From the NCBI RefSeq assembly GCF_035953295.1, contig NZ_CP108370.1:5627001-5691000 (forward strand): DNA of 64,000 bases, read 5' to 3'. This DNA is from Streptomyces sp. NBC_01335 (GTDB lineage Bacteria > Actinomycetota > Actinomycetes > Streptomycetales > Streptomycetaceae). Below are positions 45,208 to 57,933 of the stretch, in pieces; positions within the stretch are counted from its first letter, which is position 1; every line of letters begins with the position of its first letter. The notes below the pieces were generated by a model. The model searched no databases and had not been told where the DNA came from. It worked only from the letters and a program-made list of their open reading frames with translations. The position numbers and the translations under genes are program-made.

Positions 45208-45600
45208 ATGGCCCTCTCCTCGCTCGTCGCCCCGGTCCTGCGCCCGGGCCACCGGATCGACCCCGACGCCCGGCCCCCGGAGGCCGCCACCGCCGAAGCC
45301 CGGCCCGCGGAGGCGGCCCCTGCCGGCGCCCGGCCCGCGACCGCCGGGAAGGCGGCAGCCCGGGAGCGTGTCCGGGACGCCGACAGCCTCGCCGTAGCCT
45401 CGTTCGTCCTCGGGCTGCTGGGCCTGCTGGTGTTCAACCTGCTGTTCGGGCCGGCCGCCGTCGTCATGGCGCTGATCGCTCTCGCCCGGTCCACCGCGCG
45501 ACGCGGACGGGCCTTCCTGGGGCTCGCGCTGGGCGTCGCCGACCTCGCCGTCCTCGCGGTGTTGGTCACCGCTCACGGGGCGGTCGTCTGGGGCTCGTAG
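45208..45600 (+). CDS. DUF4190-like membrane protein
   Basis: The 130-residue protein has an Ala/Pro-rich cytoplasmic N-terminus (about 1-60) and two membrane spans with the pattern [19 protein letters not shown]. The run [20 protein letters not shown] is typical of DUF4190 proteins. GAAGGAG is well placed. The preceding spacer has three copies of a CGCATCCGRC-like motif. Function is unknown. Confidence 0.75.
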   Translation: MALSSLVAPVLRPGHRIDPDARPPEAATAEARPAEAAPAGARPATAGKAAARERVRDADSLAVASFVLGLLGLLVFNLLFGPAAVVMALIALARSTARRGRAFLGLALGVADLAVLAVLVTAHGAVVWGS

Positions 45601-45613
45601 AATCGGACGCACC

Positions 45614-46783
45614 ATGGCTTACCTCGACCACGCCGCGACCACGCCGATGCTTCCGGAGGCGATCGCGGCGATGACCGCGCAGCTCGCCGCGACCGGCAAC
45701 GCGTCCTCCCTGCACGCAGCCGGGCGCCGGGCCCGCCGAACCGTCGAGGAGTCCAGAGAGACCCTCGCCGACGCCCTCGGTGCCCGCCCCAGCGAGGTGG
45801 TCTTCACCTCGGGCGGCACCGAGGCCGACAACCTCGCCGTCAAGGGCCTGTACTGGGCCCGCCGCGACGCCGACCCCCGGCGCACCCGGGTGCTGGCCGG
45901 CCCGGTCGAGCACCATGCCGTGCTGGACGCGGTCGACTGGCTCGCCGAGCACGAGGGGGCGACCGTCGAGTACCTCCCCGTCGACCGGTACGGCCGGGTG
46001 CACCCCGAGGCGCTGCGCGAGGCGATCCTCCGCGACCCCGACGACGTCGCGATGATCACCGTGATGTGGGCCAACAACGAGATCGGCACCATCATGCCGG
46101 TCCGCGAACTCGCGTCCGTAGCTGCCGAGTCCGGGATTCCGATGCACGCCGACGCGGTGCAGGCCTTCGGGCAGCTGGAGGTCGGCTTCGCCGACTCCGG
46201 GCTCGCCGCGATGACGGTCAGCGCGCACAAGATCGGCGGCCCGTTCGGCATCGGCGCCCTGCTGCTGGGCCGCGCCCACACCCCCGTACCCGTACTGCAC
46301 GGCGGGGGCCAGGAGCGGCACGTGCGGTCCGGCACCCTCGACGTGCCCGCCGTCGCCGCCTTCGCCGTCGCCGGGGAGCACGCCGCCCGCCACCGCGAGG
46401 AGTTCGCCCGCCGCGTCGGGGGGCTCCGCGACGACCTGGTCGCGGCCGTGCTGGAGGCCGTACCGGACGCCGTGCTCGGGGGCGACCCCGCCCCGGGCGG
46501 CCGGCTTCCGGCCAACGCCCACTTCAGCTTCCCCGGCTGCGAGGGCGACTCCCTCCTGCTGCTGCTGGACGCCCAGGGCATCGAGTGCTCCACCGGCTCC
46601 GCCTGCACCGCCGGGATCGCCCAGCCCAGCCACGTCCTGCTGGCCACCGGCACCGACCCCGACCTGGCGCGCGGCACCCTGCGCTTCTCGCTCGGCCACA
46701 CCTCGACCGCCGAGGACGTCGCCGCCGTGGCCCGTGCGATCGGCCCCGCCGTCGAACGCGCCCGCACCGCCGGACTCAGCTGA
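45614..46783 (+). CDS. Cysteine desulfurase, NifS/IscS type
   Basis: The 389-residue PLP enzyme opens [16 protein letters not shown], has the PLP lysine in [10 protein letters not shown] and the active cysteine in the loop [13 protein letters not shown]. It releases sulfur from cysteine as a protein persulfide. With mnmA two genes later, the likely sulfur sink is tRNA 2-thiouridine, as in other actinomycetes. Confidence 0.95.
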   Translation: MAYLDHAATTPMLPEAIAAMTAQLAATGNASSLHAAGRRARRTVEESRETLADALGARPSEVVFTSGGTEADNLAVKGLYWARRDADPRRTRVLAGPVEHHAVLDAVDWLAEHEGATVEYLPVDRYGRVHPEALREAILRDPDDVAMITVMWANNEIGTIMPVRELASVAAESGIPMHADAVQAFGQLEVGFADSGLAAMTVSAHKIGGPFGIGALLLGRAHTPVPVLHGGGQERHVRSGTLDVPAVAAFAVAGEHAARHREEFARRVGGLRDDLVAAVLEAVPDAVLGGDPAPGGRLPANAHFSFPGCEGDSLLLLLDAQGIECSTGSACTAGIAQPSHVLLATGTDPDLARGTLRFSLGHTSTAEDVAAVARAIGPAVERARTAGLS

Positions 46784-46806
46784 ACGGCCGGCGAGGCGGC
46801 CTCCGC

Positions 46807-47493
46807 TCAGGTGGCGCGTGCCGAGGACGCCCGCCGGACCAGCTCCATGTACCGGTCCCAGTCCCAGTACGGGCCCGGGTCGGTGTGGTCCGTCCCCGGC
46901 ACCTCCACGTGCCCGATGACGTGCTCCCGGTCCACGGGGATGCCGTACCGCCCGCAGACCGACGCCGTCAGCCGCGCGGAGGAGGCGTACATCGCGGCCG
47001 TGAAGTCCTTCGGGCGGTCCACGAACCCCTCGTGCTCGATGCCCACGCTCCGCTCGTTGTACGCGCGGTTGCCCGCGTGGAACGCCACGTCCAGCTCCCG
47101 GATCATCTGCGTCACCGACCCGTCCTGGCCGACCAGGTAGTGCGCGGCCGCCCGGTGCGCCGGATCCTGGAAGACCCGCACCGCGCTCGCCAGACTGCCC
47201 TGCGTGACATGGACGACCACCCGGTCTATCCGGTAGTCGTCCGGGCGGTCGGCGCGACGCCAGTTCGCCTCGGAGGCGGCCGTCCAGCGGGCCGCCGCGT
47301 AATCCAGCTCACCGGGGGTGCGCGGCCGCTCCACGCCCGGCAGCCGCCACCACGCGTGCCTCAGCTCGTCCCGGGCCAGAGCGGCGGCCGTGACCGCCGC
47401 GGCCATGGCCGAGCTGCCGATCAGCAGGGTGCGACGGCTCACCCCGTCCCCCGTCCCGTCCCGGCCCGAGCCGCTGCCTCCCGTGGTTCCCAT
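46807..47493 (-). CDS. Tat-exported N-acetylmuramoyl-L-alanine amidase (PGRP type)
   Basis: The 228-residue protein has a Tat signal around [12 protein letters not shown] followed by a short hydrophobic run. The amidase_2 domain shows zinc ligands in RVVVHVTQG and in [16 protein letters not shown]. It would cleave the lactyl-peptide bond of peptidoglycan outside the cell. It is inserted on the opposite strand between the desulfurase and mnmA genes. Confidence 0.93.
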   Translation of the reverse strand: MGTTGGSGSGRDGTGDGVSRRTLLIGSSAMAAAVTAAALARDELRHAWWRLPGVERPRTPGELDYAAARWTAASEANWRRADRPDDYRIDRVVVHVTQGSLASAVRVFQDPAHRAAAHYLVGQDGSVTQMIRELDVAFHAGNRAYNERSVGIEHEGFVDRPKDFTAAMYASSARLTASVCGRYGIPVDREHVIGHVEVPGTDHTDPGPYWDWDRYMELVRRASSARAT

Positions 47494-47554
47494 GACAGCT
47501 GCAACGCATATCCGCGGGCGATCGGTTCCAGGAGACCCGTACTCTGGACGGGCT

Positions 47555-48688
47555 ATGACTCAGACTTCCCAGCGCCCCCTCCGCGTGCTCGCCGCCATGT
47601 CCGGCGGAGTCGACTCCGCCGTCGCCGCCGCGCGCGCCGCCGAGGCGGGGCACGACGTGACCGGTGTGCACCTCGCCCTCTCCGCGAACCCGCAGTCGTT
47701 CCGTACCGGAGCACGCGGCTGTTGCACCATCGAGGACTCCCGGGACGCCCGCCGGGCGGCGGACGTCATCGGCATCCCGTTCTACGTCTGGGACCTCGCC
47801 GAACGCTTCCGCGAGGACGTCGTGGAGGACTTCGTCGCGGAGTACGAGGCCGGGCGCACGCCCAACCCCTGCCTGCGCTGCAACGAGAAGATCAAGTTCG
47901 CGGCGCTGCTCGACAAGGCGCTCGCCCTCGGCTTCGACGCCGTGTGCACCGGCCACTACGCCACCGTCGTCCTGAACGACGACGGCAGCCGCGAGCTGCA
48001 CCGCGCCTCGGACATGGCCAAGGACCAGAGCTACGTCCTCGGCGTGCTGGACGAGAAGCAGCTCGCGCACGCGATGTTCCCGCTCGGCGACACCCTCACC
48101 ACCAAGGAAGAGATCCGCGCCGAGGCCGAGGCGCGCGGACTGGCCGTCGCCAAGAAGCCCGACAGCCACGACATCTGCTTCATCGCGGACGGCGACACCC
48201 AGGGCTTCCTGGCGAGCCGGCTCGGCGGCAAGGCCGAGGGCGACATCGTGGACGAGGCGGGCGCCAAGCTCGGCACCCACGACGGGGCCTTCGGCTTCAC
48301 CATCGGCCAGCGCAAGGGCCTGCGCATCGGCCACCCGGCCCCCGACGGGAAGCCGCGCTACGTCCTGGACATCTCCCCGGTGAACAACACCGTCACGGTC
48401 GGCCCGGTGGAGGCCCTCGACGTCACGGCCCTCACCGCCATCAAGCCGCGCTGGTGCGGCACCGCCCCGGCGGGCCCCGGCACCTACACCGCGCAGCTGC
48501 GCGCCCACGGCGGCGAGACCGAGGTCACCGCCGAGCTGGTCGACGGCACCCTGCACGTCTCCTTCGCCGAGCCGGTGCGCGGAATCGCCCCCGGCCAGGC
48601 GGTCGTGCTCTACGACGGCACCCGGGTCGTCGGCTCGGCCACCATCGCGACCACCGTCCGGCGCGAGACGGCCCCCACCGCTCCCTGA
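47555..48688 (+). CDS. mnmA: tRNA-specific 2-thiouridylase
   Basis: The 377-residue protein has the PP-loop [12 protein letters not shown], the first catalytic Cys in [12 protein letters not shown] and the second in [10 protein letters not shown], with the conserved [10 protein letters not shown]. It makes 2-thiouridine at the wobble position of Lys, Glu and Gln tRNAs with ATP. The sulfur donor is likely the desulfurase encoded nearby. A 12-bp perfect hairpin follows its stop. Confidence 0.97.
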   Translation: MTQTSQRPLRVLAAMSGGVDSAVAAARAAEAGHDVTGVHLALSANPQSFRTGARGCCTIEDSRDARRAADVIGIPFYVWDLAERFREDVVEDFVAEYEAGRTPNPCLRCNEKIKFAALLDKALALGFDAVCTGHYATVVLNDDGSRELHRASDMAKDQSYVLGVLDEKQLAHAMFPLGDTLTTKEEIRAEAEARGLAVAKKPDSHDICFIADGDTQGFLASRLGGKAEGDIVDEAGAKLGTHDGAFGFTIGQRKGLRIGHPAPDGKPRYVLDISPVNNTVTVGPVEALDVTALTAIKPRWCGTAPAGPGTYTAQLRAHGGETEVTAELVDGTLHVSFAEPVRGIAPGQAVVLYDGTRVVGSATIATTVRRETAPTAP

Positions 48689-48697
48689 ACGCACCAG

Positions 48698-48730
48698 TCC
48701 CGTGGCCGGCCCGTCCGCCCGGCCACGGGA
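48698..48730 (+). terminator. Perfect 12-bp hairpin after mnmA
   Basis: TCCCGTGGCCGG (48698-48709) and CCGGCCACGGGA (48719-48730) are fully complementary with a 9-nt loop. It starts 10 bp after the mnmA stop and lies between convergent genes. It has no U-tract. Confidence 0.75.
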
Positions 48731-48811
48731 GCCCGCCTCACGCCTGGGGCCCGCCTCGTGCCGCTGGGGAGCCGCCTCACGCCCGGGGAGCCCGCCTCAC
48801 GCCTGGGGGAC
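48731..48811. repeat. Degenerate GCCTCACGCCTGGGG repeats
   Basis: Directly after the mnmA hairpin, four imperfect copies of a roughly 20-bp unit close to CCCGCCTCACGCCTGGGG follow one another. The last copy contains the stop codon of the convergent hydrolase gene, so the repeat sets that protein's C-terminus. Confidence 0.6.
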
Positions 48812-49600
48812 CAGGCCCCGGCGGGCGAAGAAGGCCGCCAGGACCGGGGCGAGCACCTGCGGGGCGAGCTCCCTGGTCTGGCCGCTCAACGTCCGGTGCC
48901 GGGCGCCGGGGACCGCCCCGGCCAGTGCCAGCGCCGTCTCCCGCACCGGGGCCGCGCTGAACCCGCCGCTGACGACCAGGGTGCGGGCGGTGACCGCCCC
49001 GAACCGCTCCAGCGGGGGAGCCCCGTCACCGAGCAGGGTGTCGTCGTACTCCAGCGTGTGCGCCAGCTCCTCCAGCCCGGACCACAGCGGTGCCCGCCGC
49101 ATCCGCGCCACCGTCTCCGGCGCCACGCCCGTCCGCGCCAGGAACAGCTCCACCGCCCCGCCCCGGTCGCCGGACGCCAGCCGCCCCCGCAGCTCCGCCG
49201 TGCACCGCGCCTTGTAGCGCAGGCCCTCCTCGCCAGGGGTGTAGGGCGGCTCGAAGACCGCCAGCACCTCCATGGGCACGCCCGCCGCCTGCGCCTCCAG
49301 CGCCAGCGCCCCGCCCGAGGACATGCCGAACACCGCGACCGGCCCGTCCGCGACCCCGACGACGCCCGCGAGATCCTCGATCTCCCGGGCCACCGCGTAC
49401 GGACCGCCCGGGCCCGCCCCGCTGCCGCCCCGGCCCCGGCGGTCGTACGTCACGACGGTGAAGCGGCGCGCGAGCAGCGCGGCCAGCGGGCCCTCGGTCG
49501 CGGCGGTGCTCAGCGCGCCCCCGACCAGCACCACCGGCGCGCCTTCGCCCTGCCTGCGGTAGGCGATCGGGGTGCCGTCCAGCGAGAGAATCCTGTCCAT
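48797..49600 (-). CDS. Alpha/beta hydrolase
   Basis: The 267-residue protein has the nucleophile elbow GMSSGG, the oxyanion region VLVGGALS and a C-terminal His in GARHRTLSGQ. An Asp is expected near the end of strand 7. It opens DRILSLDGTPIAYRRQG, as in simple ester or lactone hydrolases. No substrate can be named. Confidence 0.88.
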   Translation of the reverse strand: MDRILSLDGTPIAYRRQGEGAPVVLVGGALSTAATEGPLAALLARRFTVVTYDRRGRGGSGAGPGGPYAVAREIEDLAGVVGVADGPVAVFGMSSGGALALEAQAAGVPMEVLAVFEPPYTPGEEGLRYKARCTAELRGRLASGDRGGAVELFLARTGVAPETVARMRRAPLWSGLEELAHTLEYDDTLLGDGAPPLERFGAVTARTLVVSGGFSAAPVRETALALAGAVPGARHRTLSGQTRELAPQVLAPVLAAFFARRGLVPQA

Positions 49601-49706
49601 GGGAGGGCAGACCCCGGGCCCCCGGGGAACTCATCGCTGCCGCGCGTACTTTTTCCTCACCGGTCGAAGGAGGCTCAAAATGCCTTCCTGCGAGTGGCGT
49701 TGGCGG

Positions 49707-50042
49707 TCAGTCGGCGACGGTTTCGGTCTCGTAGAAGCAGAAGTGGTCCTTGATCGCCGCCACTTCGGGCTTCGGATCGAGGTAGCCCCAGACGAGATCG
49801 TCCGCTCCGGGCACCGACCAGTAGGAGGCATCTCCCTTGAACGGACAGTGCGTCCGGGTGCCGGAGGCCGTCAGCAACTCGGTACGGACGTCCTCGGGCG
49901 GCAGGTAGTAGCGGACCGGGCAGCCGGTCTCGCGCAGCACGAGCGGCCGTCGGCTTTCGGCCAGCACCTGGCCCTCGCGGACGACGCGTACGTGGTCGGT
50001 GCCGGGCTCGACGGTGATGAGGTGTCCCTTGGCGGAAGTCAT
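49707..50042 (-). CDS. DUF427 domain protein
   Basis: The 111-residue protein shows the DUF427 pattern: VVREGQVLAESRRPLVLRET, YYLPPEDV, THCPFKGDASYWSV and a C-terminal VWGYLDPKPE. It is a small beta-rich protein of unknown role. The ATG at 50042 starts at the domain boundary and is divergent from the LOG-like gene. The sequence upstream holds four near-identical CGCCGCACC steps at about 50083-50110. Confidence 0.88.
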   Translation of the reverse strand: MTSAKGHLITVEPGTDHVRVVREGQVLAESRRPLVLRETGCPVRYYLPPEDVRTELLTASGTRTHCPFKGDASYWSVPGADDLVWGYLDPKPEVAAIKDHFCFYETETVAD

Positions 50043-50172
50043 GTCAGGTGCAGCGGGCGGCGGGCCCGATTTCTTCCCGCGCCGCACCCGCGCCGCACCC
50101 GCGCCGCACCGGTTCCCGTCCGCCCTCCGGGGCGAGGGCGGCGTGACCGGGGCACGGTCGTACGGTGTCCGT

Positions 50173-50712
50173 ATGAACATCTGTGTCTTTCTCTCCGCCG
50201 CCGACCTCGACGACCGCTACACCCGCCCCGCCCGGGAATTCGCCGAGCTGCTCGGACGCGGCGGACACACCCTCGTCTGGGGCGGCTCGGAGAGCGGGCT
50301 GATGAAGGTGGTCGCCGACGGCGTGCAGGAGACCGGCGGCCGGCTGGTCGGCGTCTCCGTGGACTTCCTCGCGGACAAGGCCCGGACGAACGCGGACGAG
50401 ATGGTCATCGCCCGCGACCTCGCCGAGCGCAAGGCGCTGCTGCTGGAGAAGGCCGACGCAGTCGTGATCATGGTCGGTGGCACGGGGACGCTCGACGAGG
50501 CCACCGAGATCCTGGAGCTCAAGAAGCACGGCAAGCACACCAAGCCGGTGGTCCTGCTCAACGCGGACGGCTTCTACGACGGCCTGCGGCAGCAGTTCCT
50601 GCGGATGGAGGAGGAGGGCTTCCTGCCCGTCCCCCTCACCGATCTCGTCTTCTTCGCCGAGGACGGCGTCGGCGCGCTGGCCTACCTGGAGGAGTCCGCG
50701 GGGCAGCTCTGA
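50173..50712 (+). CDS. LOG-family (Rossmann, TIGR00725-like) protein
   Basis: The 179-residue protein has WGGSESGLMKVVADG and MVGGTGTLDEATE, the two glycine-rich motifs of LOG-type phosphoribohydrolases. Several residues of the classical PGGxGTxxE motif are shifted (MVGGTGTLDE), so activity is uncertain. The start ATG is preceded only weakly by a ribosome site. Confidence 0.85.
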   Translation: MNICVFLSAADLDDRYTRPAREFAELLGRGGHTLVWGGSESGLMKVVADGVQETGGRLVGVSVDFLADKARTNADEMVIARDLAERKALLLEKADAVVIMVGGTGTLDEATEILELKKHGKHTKPVVLLNADGFYDGLRQQFLRMEEEGFLPVPLTDLVFFAEDGVGALAYLEESAGQL

Positions 50713-50780
50713 TCCGTGACCCACCCCCTCCCGTGCGCCCGCCGGGCGGTCGTGCGGGACCGGGTGGGACCATGGAGCCC

Positions 50781-51470
50781 ATGCCTACCCACCTCATCAC
50801 CGGCGCCGGTTCCGGCATCGGAGCAGCCGTCGCCCGCCGCCTGCGCGACCGCGGCGACGACCTCGTCCTGCTGGCCCGCGACGCAGGCCGCGCCAAGGAA
50901 CTGGCCGCCCTCCACCCCGGGGCCCGTACGCTCGTCGGCGACCTCGGCAACCCGGACCGGCTCTCCTGGGCGTTCGGCCAGCAGCCGATGCCCGAGAGCC
51001 TGGACTCGCTGCTGCACATCGCCGGCGTGGTCGAGCTGGGGAACATCGGCGACCTCACCCCGAAGGCCTGGCACTTCCAGCTCAACGCCAACCTCGTCGC
51101 CCCCGCCGAGCTGACCCGGCTGATGCTGCCGCAGCTGCGCGTCTCCCGCGGCCACGTCGTCTTCGTCAACTCCGGCGCCGGACTCTCCGCGTCCGCCCAG
51201 TGGGGCGCCTACGCCGCCAGCAAGCACGGCCTCAAGGCGCTCGCCGACTCGCTCCGCCACGAGGAGCACGGCAACGGCGTCCGCGTCACCTCCGTCTACC
51301 CCGGCCGCACCGCCAGCCCGATGCAGGCCAAGGTCCACCAGCAGGAGGGCAAGGAGTACGACGCCGGGCAGTGGATCGACCCCGAGTCGGTGGCCACCAC
51401 GATCCTCATGGCGATCGACCTCCCGCGCGACGCCGAGGTCAACGACCTGACGGTCCGCCCCGGGCGCTGA
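50781..51470 (+). CDS. Short-chain dehydrogenase/reductase
   Basis: The 229-residue SDR has TGAGSGIG, the NAN motif region, Ser in NSGAGL and the catalytic pair in YAASK. The family suggests NADP-dependent reduction of a small ketone. An ATG 9 bp upstream is a possible alternative start. Its function is unknown; it sits between LOG-like and MetE-C-like genes. Confidence 0.9.
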   Translation: MPTHLITGAGSGIGAAVARRLRDRGDDLVLLARDAGRAKELAALHPGARTLVGDLGNPDRLSWAFGQQPMPESLDSLLHIAGVVELGNIGDLTPKAWHFQLNANLVAPAELTRLMLPQLRVSRGHVVFVNSGAGLSASAQWGAYAASKHGLKALADSLRHEEHGNGVRVTSVYPGRTASPMQAKVHQQEGKEYDAGQWIDPESVATTILMAIDLPRDAEVNDLTVRPGR

Positions 51471-51608
51471 CCGGGCCCCCGCCCCCCGGGCCCCGCGCGG
51501 TTCAGCGGCTCCTGGACCGCCAGGACCGCACCGGGCCCCGGGGCGCCGCCCCCCTGGGCCTCCGCCCTGGGGACGGGGATCGCCGCCCGGGGACCGTACG
51601 CTTCCCGG

Positions 51609-54931
<3,323 letters not shown>

Positions 54932-54953
54932 CCGACAGCGGTACGCGCGAGGG

Positions 54954-55006
54954 GGGACCGGGCATCGAGACGCTTTCGAGACGCCGCCGGGGAATGGCCC
55001 GGTCCC
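54954..55006 (+). terminator. Long-loop hairpin after ligA
   Basis: GGGACCGGGC (54954-54963) and GCCCGGTCCC (54997-55006) pair perfectly over 10 bp. The 33-nt loop has a repeat CGAGACGCTTTCGAGACG. It starts about 23 bp after the ligA stop and probably terminates it. Confidence 0.55.
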
Positions 55007-55075
55007 GGAGCGGGGATGAACCCTCCCTGGCGGATCGGCGTGCGGCGTCGGACGTGTGCCTCGCGCGGCGGAGGA

Positions 55076-55104
55076 CGTACCCGTACGGGACGTACCGGTA
55101 CGTA
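55076..55104. promoter_or_regulatory. Nested palindromes upstream of the GGDEF-EAL gene
   Basis: CCCGTACGGG (55080-55089) and CGTACCGGTACG (55091-55102) are perfect 10- and 12-bp palindromes almost abutting, inside a stretch rich in GTAC. They lie about 220 bp before the GGDEF-EAL start, in a 390-bp spacer (54932-55321) with no gene apparent. They could bind a dimeric regulator or be part of an alternative promoter. Confidence 0.4.
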
Positions 55105-55321
55105 CCCACGGCGCGACGAGGCGCCGCGACCGTCGTCGCACATCCGCCGGGAAGCACGGGACCACCCCAAGAGATGCGGAGCGCTGACCCGGAAGCTCTC
55201 GGCGTCCTACTGTTGGCTCCTGCGCCCTCCGTGCACGGCTGCGTGGTGGGGGCGGGCCATGGTGGCATGGGAGTGGGGGCCACCGTGTGACATCGCCACC
55301 GCAGGCTGTGAGAGGGACGGA

Positions 55322-57484
55322 ATGAAGCCGACCGAGAGCGCCGCACCGGTGCCGAGGATGCAGGGTTTCGCGGGCCTCACGCCGAAAGTGGGCGTCCTCC
55401 TCGTGGCGCTCGCCGGCATACAGCTCGTCATGGGCCTCGGCCGGGACCTGCACGACGGCGACGCCCTCTTCCCGGACGGCACCGCAGGCTGGTCCCTCGC
55501 CGTCCTGACCGGCGTCATCGTCGGCCACCTGGTCGCCCTCGGCCGGGACCGCTGGTGGGGCGGCACCGGCTCCGGCGCCGCACTGACCCTCTCCGTTCTG
55601 CTGCTCTACGGCTGGGTGCCCGCCGGCCTCGTCAGCGTCGTCGTCGTCGTCCTCGTCGGCGTCGCCCGCAGACACCGCTGGTCGCAGGGGCTTTTGCACG
55701 GAGCCGTGGACATACTCGGCATCGGCGCCGCCGCCCTCGTACTCGCCGCCTTCGGCATCGAACCCAGCGTCGAAACCCCCTGGCGGCCACTCGAATGGGG
55801 TATCGACACCCTGCCGGCCGTGGTCCTCGCCGCCGCCACCCACCTCCTCGTCACCCGGGTCCTCCTCTGGTACGCCCGCGCACCCCAGGGCGGCGGACTG
55901 CCGACCATCGCCCGCACCACACTGCTGCGCCAGGGACTCGTCGCCGTCGCCCTGCTCGGCATCGCCCCGCTGATCTGCGTCGTCGCGACGACCATGCCCG
56001 TCCTGCTGCCGCTCTTCGCCGTGCCGCTCGTCGCCCTGGACTCCACGCTCTGGATCGCCCGCGCCCGCGCCGAGGAACAGCTCCGCGACCCGCTGACCGG
56101 ACTGCCCAACCGGCAGTGGCTCCTCCAGCGGACCTGGTCCGCCCTGGAGGAGGCCGAACCCCTCGGCAACCGCTCCGCCCTCGTCCTCATCGACCTGGAC
56201 CGCTTCCGCGCCGTCAACGACACCCTCGGCCACCTGGCCGGCGACCGGCTGCTCCTCCAGATCGCGGACCGGCTGCGGCTCGCCCTGCCGCGCGGCGCCG
56301 AGGCGGCCCGGCTCGGCGGCGACGAGTTCGCGGTGCTGCTCCCGTACACCGAGTCCACCACCAGCGCCCAGCGCGTCGCCCGGCACCTGGTCGCCGAACT
56401 CTCCTCACCGCTCGACCTCGACGGCCTCACCCTGGTGCTGGAGGCCAGCGCCGGGGTCGCCGTCCACCCCGAACACGCGCAGGACGCCGAGGGACTGCTG
56501 CGCCGCGCCGACGTCGCCATGTACCAGGCGAAGCGCGACCGCACGGGCGTGGAGGTGTACGAGTCGAAGCGGGACAGCAACACCCCGGACCGGCTCGGCC
56601 TCCTCGGCGACCTCCGCCGGGCGCTCGACGCGGGGGACGTGGAGCTGCACTACCAGCCCAAGGTCCGCTTCGACGGCCAGGTGGCCGGGCTGGAAGCCCT
56701 GGTGCGGTGGGTGCACCCCGAGCGCGGCCGGGTCCCCCCGGACGAGTTCATCGCCATCGCCGAGTCGTCCGGGCTGATGCCCCATCTCACCGACTACGTC
56801 CTGGAGACGGCGCTGGCCCAGGTCGCCCGCTGGCGGGCCGAGGGCCTCTTCGTACCCGTCGCGGTCAACGTCTCGCCCCGGGACGTGCACACCCCCGGGT
56901 TCGCCGGCGGCGTGGCCGCCCGGCTGGCCCGCCACGGGGTCCCCGCCGGCTCCCTCCAGCTGGAGATAACGGAACACGTGCTGCTGGAGGACCCGCAGCG
57001 CGCCGCCGACACCCTCGCCGGGCTCACCGGACACGGCGTGAAGATGTCGCTCGACGACTTCGGCACCGGCTACTCCTCCCTCGTCCACCTGCGCCGGCTG
57101 CCGGTGAGCGAACTCAAGATCGACCGGTCGTTCGTGGCCCGGCTCGCCGTCGACCAGGAGGACGCGGAGATCGTCCGCTGCACCATCGACCTCGCCCACT
57201 CGCTCGGGCTGCTGGTCGTCGCGGAGGGCGTGGAGGACGACGAGACCTGGGAGCGGCTGCGGGACCTGCGCTGCGACGCCGTACAGGGCTGGCTGGTGGC
57301 GGCCGCGATGCCGCCGGCCGAGGCGACGGCCTGGCTGCGGGCGCGCGGCGAACACGGCTGGCGGCGCCCGGCCGAACTGAAGGCCGCCGAGGCGGCAGCG
57401 GCGGCAGCCGCGGCGGCCGGGCCACCCGAACCCGAGCAGCTCCCGTCGGGGCGCACCGTGCATTCCGGCCCGGCCACGGCCTGA
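55322..57484 (+). CDS. rmdB: Membrane-bound GGDEF-EAL protein, RmdB-like c-di-GMP phosphodiesterase
   Basis: The 720-residue protein has several membrane segments in the first 240 residues, a GGDEF domain with GGDEF at 332-336 and an EAL domain with EAL at 458-460. The EAL domain also has DDFGTGYSSL and KIDRSFV, so its catalytic residues look present. The architecture and its place after ligA match RmdB of S. coelicolor, described as a c-di-GMP phosphodiesterase affecting development. The symbol rests on that synteny from memory. A tail from about 685 is Ala/Glu-rich. AGAGGGACGG precedes the ATG. Confidence 0.88.
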   Translation: MKPTESAAPVPRMQGFAGLTPKVGVLLVALAGIQLVMGLGRDLHDGDALFPDGTAGWSLAVLTGVIVGHLVALGRDRWWGGTGSGAALTLSVLLLYGWVPAGLVSVVVVVLVGVARRHRWSQGLLHGAVDILGIGAAALVLAAFGIEPSVETPWRPLEWGIDTLPAVVLAAATHLLVTRVLLWYARAPQGGGLPTIARTTLLRQGLVAVALLGIAPLICVVATTMPVLLPLFAVPLVALDSTLWIARARAEEQLRDPLTGLPNRQWLLQRTWSALEEAEPLGNRSALVLIDLDRFRAVNDTLGHLAGDRLLLQIADRLRLALPRGAEAARLGGDEFAVLLPYTESTTSAQRVARHLVAELSSPLDLDGLTLVLEASAGVAVHPEHAQDAEGLLRRADVAMYQAKRDRTGVEVYESKRDSNTPDRLGLLGDLRRALDAGDVELHYQPKVRFDGQVAGLEALVRWVHPERGRVPPDEFIAIAESSGLMPHLTDYVLETALAQVARWRAEGLFVPVAVNVSPRDVHTPGFAGGVAARLARHGVPAGSLQLEITEHVLLEDPQRAADTLAGLTGHGVKMSLDDFGTGYSSLVHLRRLPVSELKIDRSFVARLAVDQEDAEIVRCTIDLAHSLGLLVVAEGVEDDETWERLRDLRCDAVQGWLVAAAMPPAEATAWLRARGEHGWRRPAELKAAEAAAAAAAAAGPPEPEQLPSGRTVHSGPATA

Positions 57485-57485
57485 C

Positions 57486-57503
57486 CCCGGGCGAGCGCCC
57501 GGG
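57486..57503 (+). terminator. Short GC hairpin after rmdB
   Basis: CCCGGGCG (57486-57493) and CGCCCGGG (57496-57503) pair perfectly around AG; in practice a 4-nt loop would form. It is 2 bp after the rmdB stop and probably stops that transcript before the gatC promoter. Confidence 0.55.
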
Positions 57504-57543
57504 CCGCCCGGCACCCGGTGGCGGAGGCGCGTACGGGCGACCC

Positions 57544-57590
57544 CATAAGATTGGGCCAAACCGACTTGGCCAATCCTGTTGGCCGATGCG
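57544..57590 (+). promoter_or_regulatory. Candidate gatCAB promoter and TTGGCC motifs
   Basis: CATAAGAT at 57544-57551 resembles a -10 region. It is followed by three similar motifs at 57551, 57566 and 57580: TTGGGCCAA, TTGGCCAAT and TTGGCCGAT. They occupy the gatC leader. No -35 is obvious. Function is inferred only from position. Confidence 0.4.
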
Positions 57591-57631
57591 ACACACCGTA
57601 GCCACACACCCCAACCCCTGAGGATCGCTGC

Positions 57632-57928
57632 ATGCCTGGCATCACGCGCGAGGAGGTCGCCCACCTCGCCCGGCTGGCGCGTCTGGAGCTGAAGGGCGAA
57701 GAGCTCGATCACTTCGCCGGTCAGCTCGACGACATCATCGGCGCGGTCGCCCGCGTCTCCGAGGTCGCCGACCAAGACGTACCGCCGACCTCCCACCCGC
57801 TGCCGCTGACCAACGTCATGCGGGCCGACGTGGTCCGCCCGTCGCTCACCGCCGAGCAGGCGCTCTCCGGCGCTCCCGCCCAGGAGCAGCAGCGTTTCAA
57901 GGTGCCGCAGATCCTGGGGGAGGACTAA
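57632..57928 (+). CDS. gatC: Asp-tRNA(Asn)/Glu-tRNA(Gln) amidotransferase subunit C
   Basis: The 98-residue protein has [17 protein letters not shown] and the C-terminal [13 protein letters not shown], both standard for GatC. It stabilises the GatA-GatB complex that amidates misacylated tRNA. It is first in the gatC-gatA-gatB operon and 5 bp from gatA. Confidence 0.97.
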   Translation: MPGITREEVAHLARLARLELKGEELDHFAGQLDDIIGAVARVSEVADQDVPPTSHPLPLTNVMRADVVRPSLTAEQALSGAPAQEQQRFKVPQILGED

Positions 57929-57933
57929 CAGCG

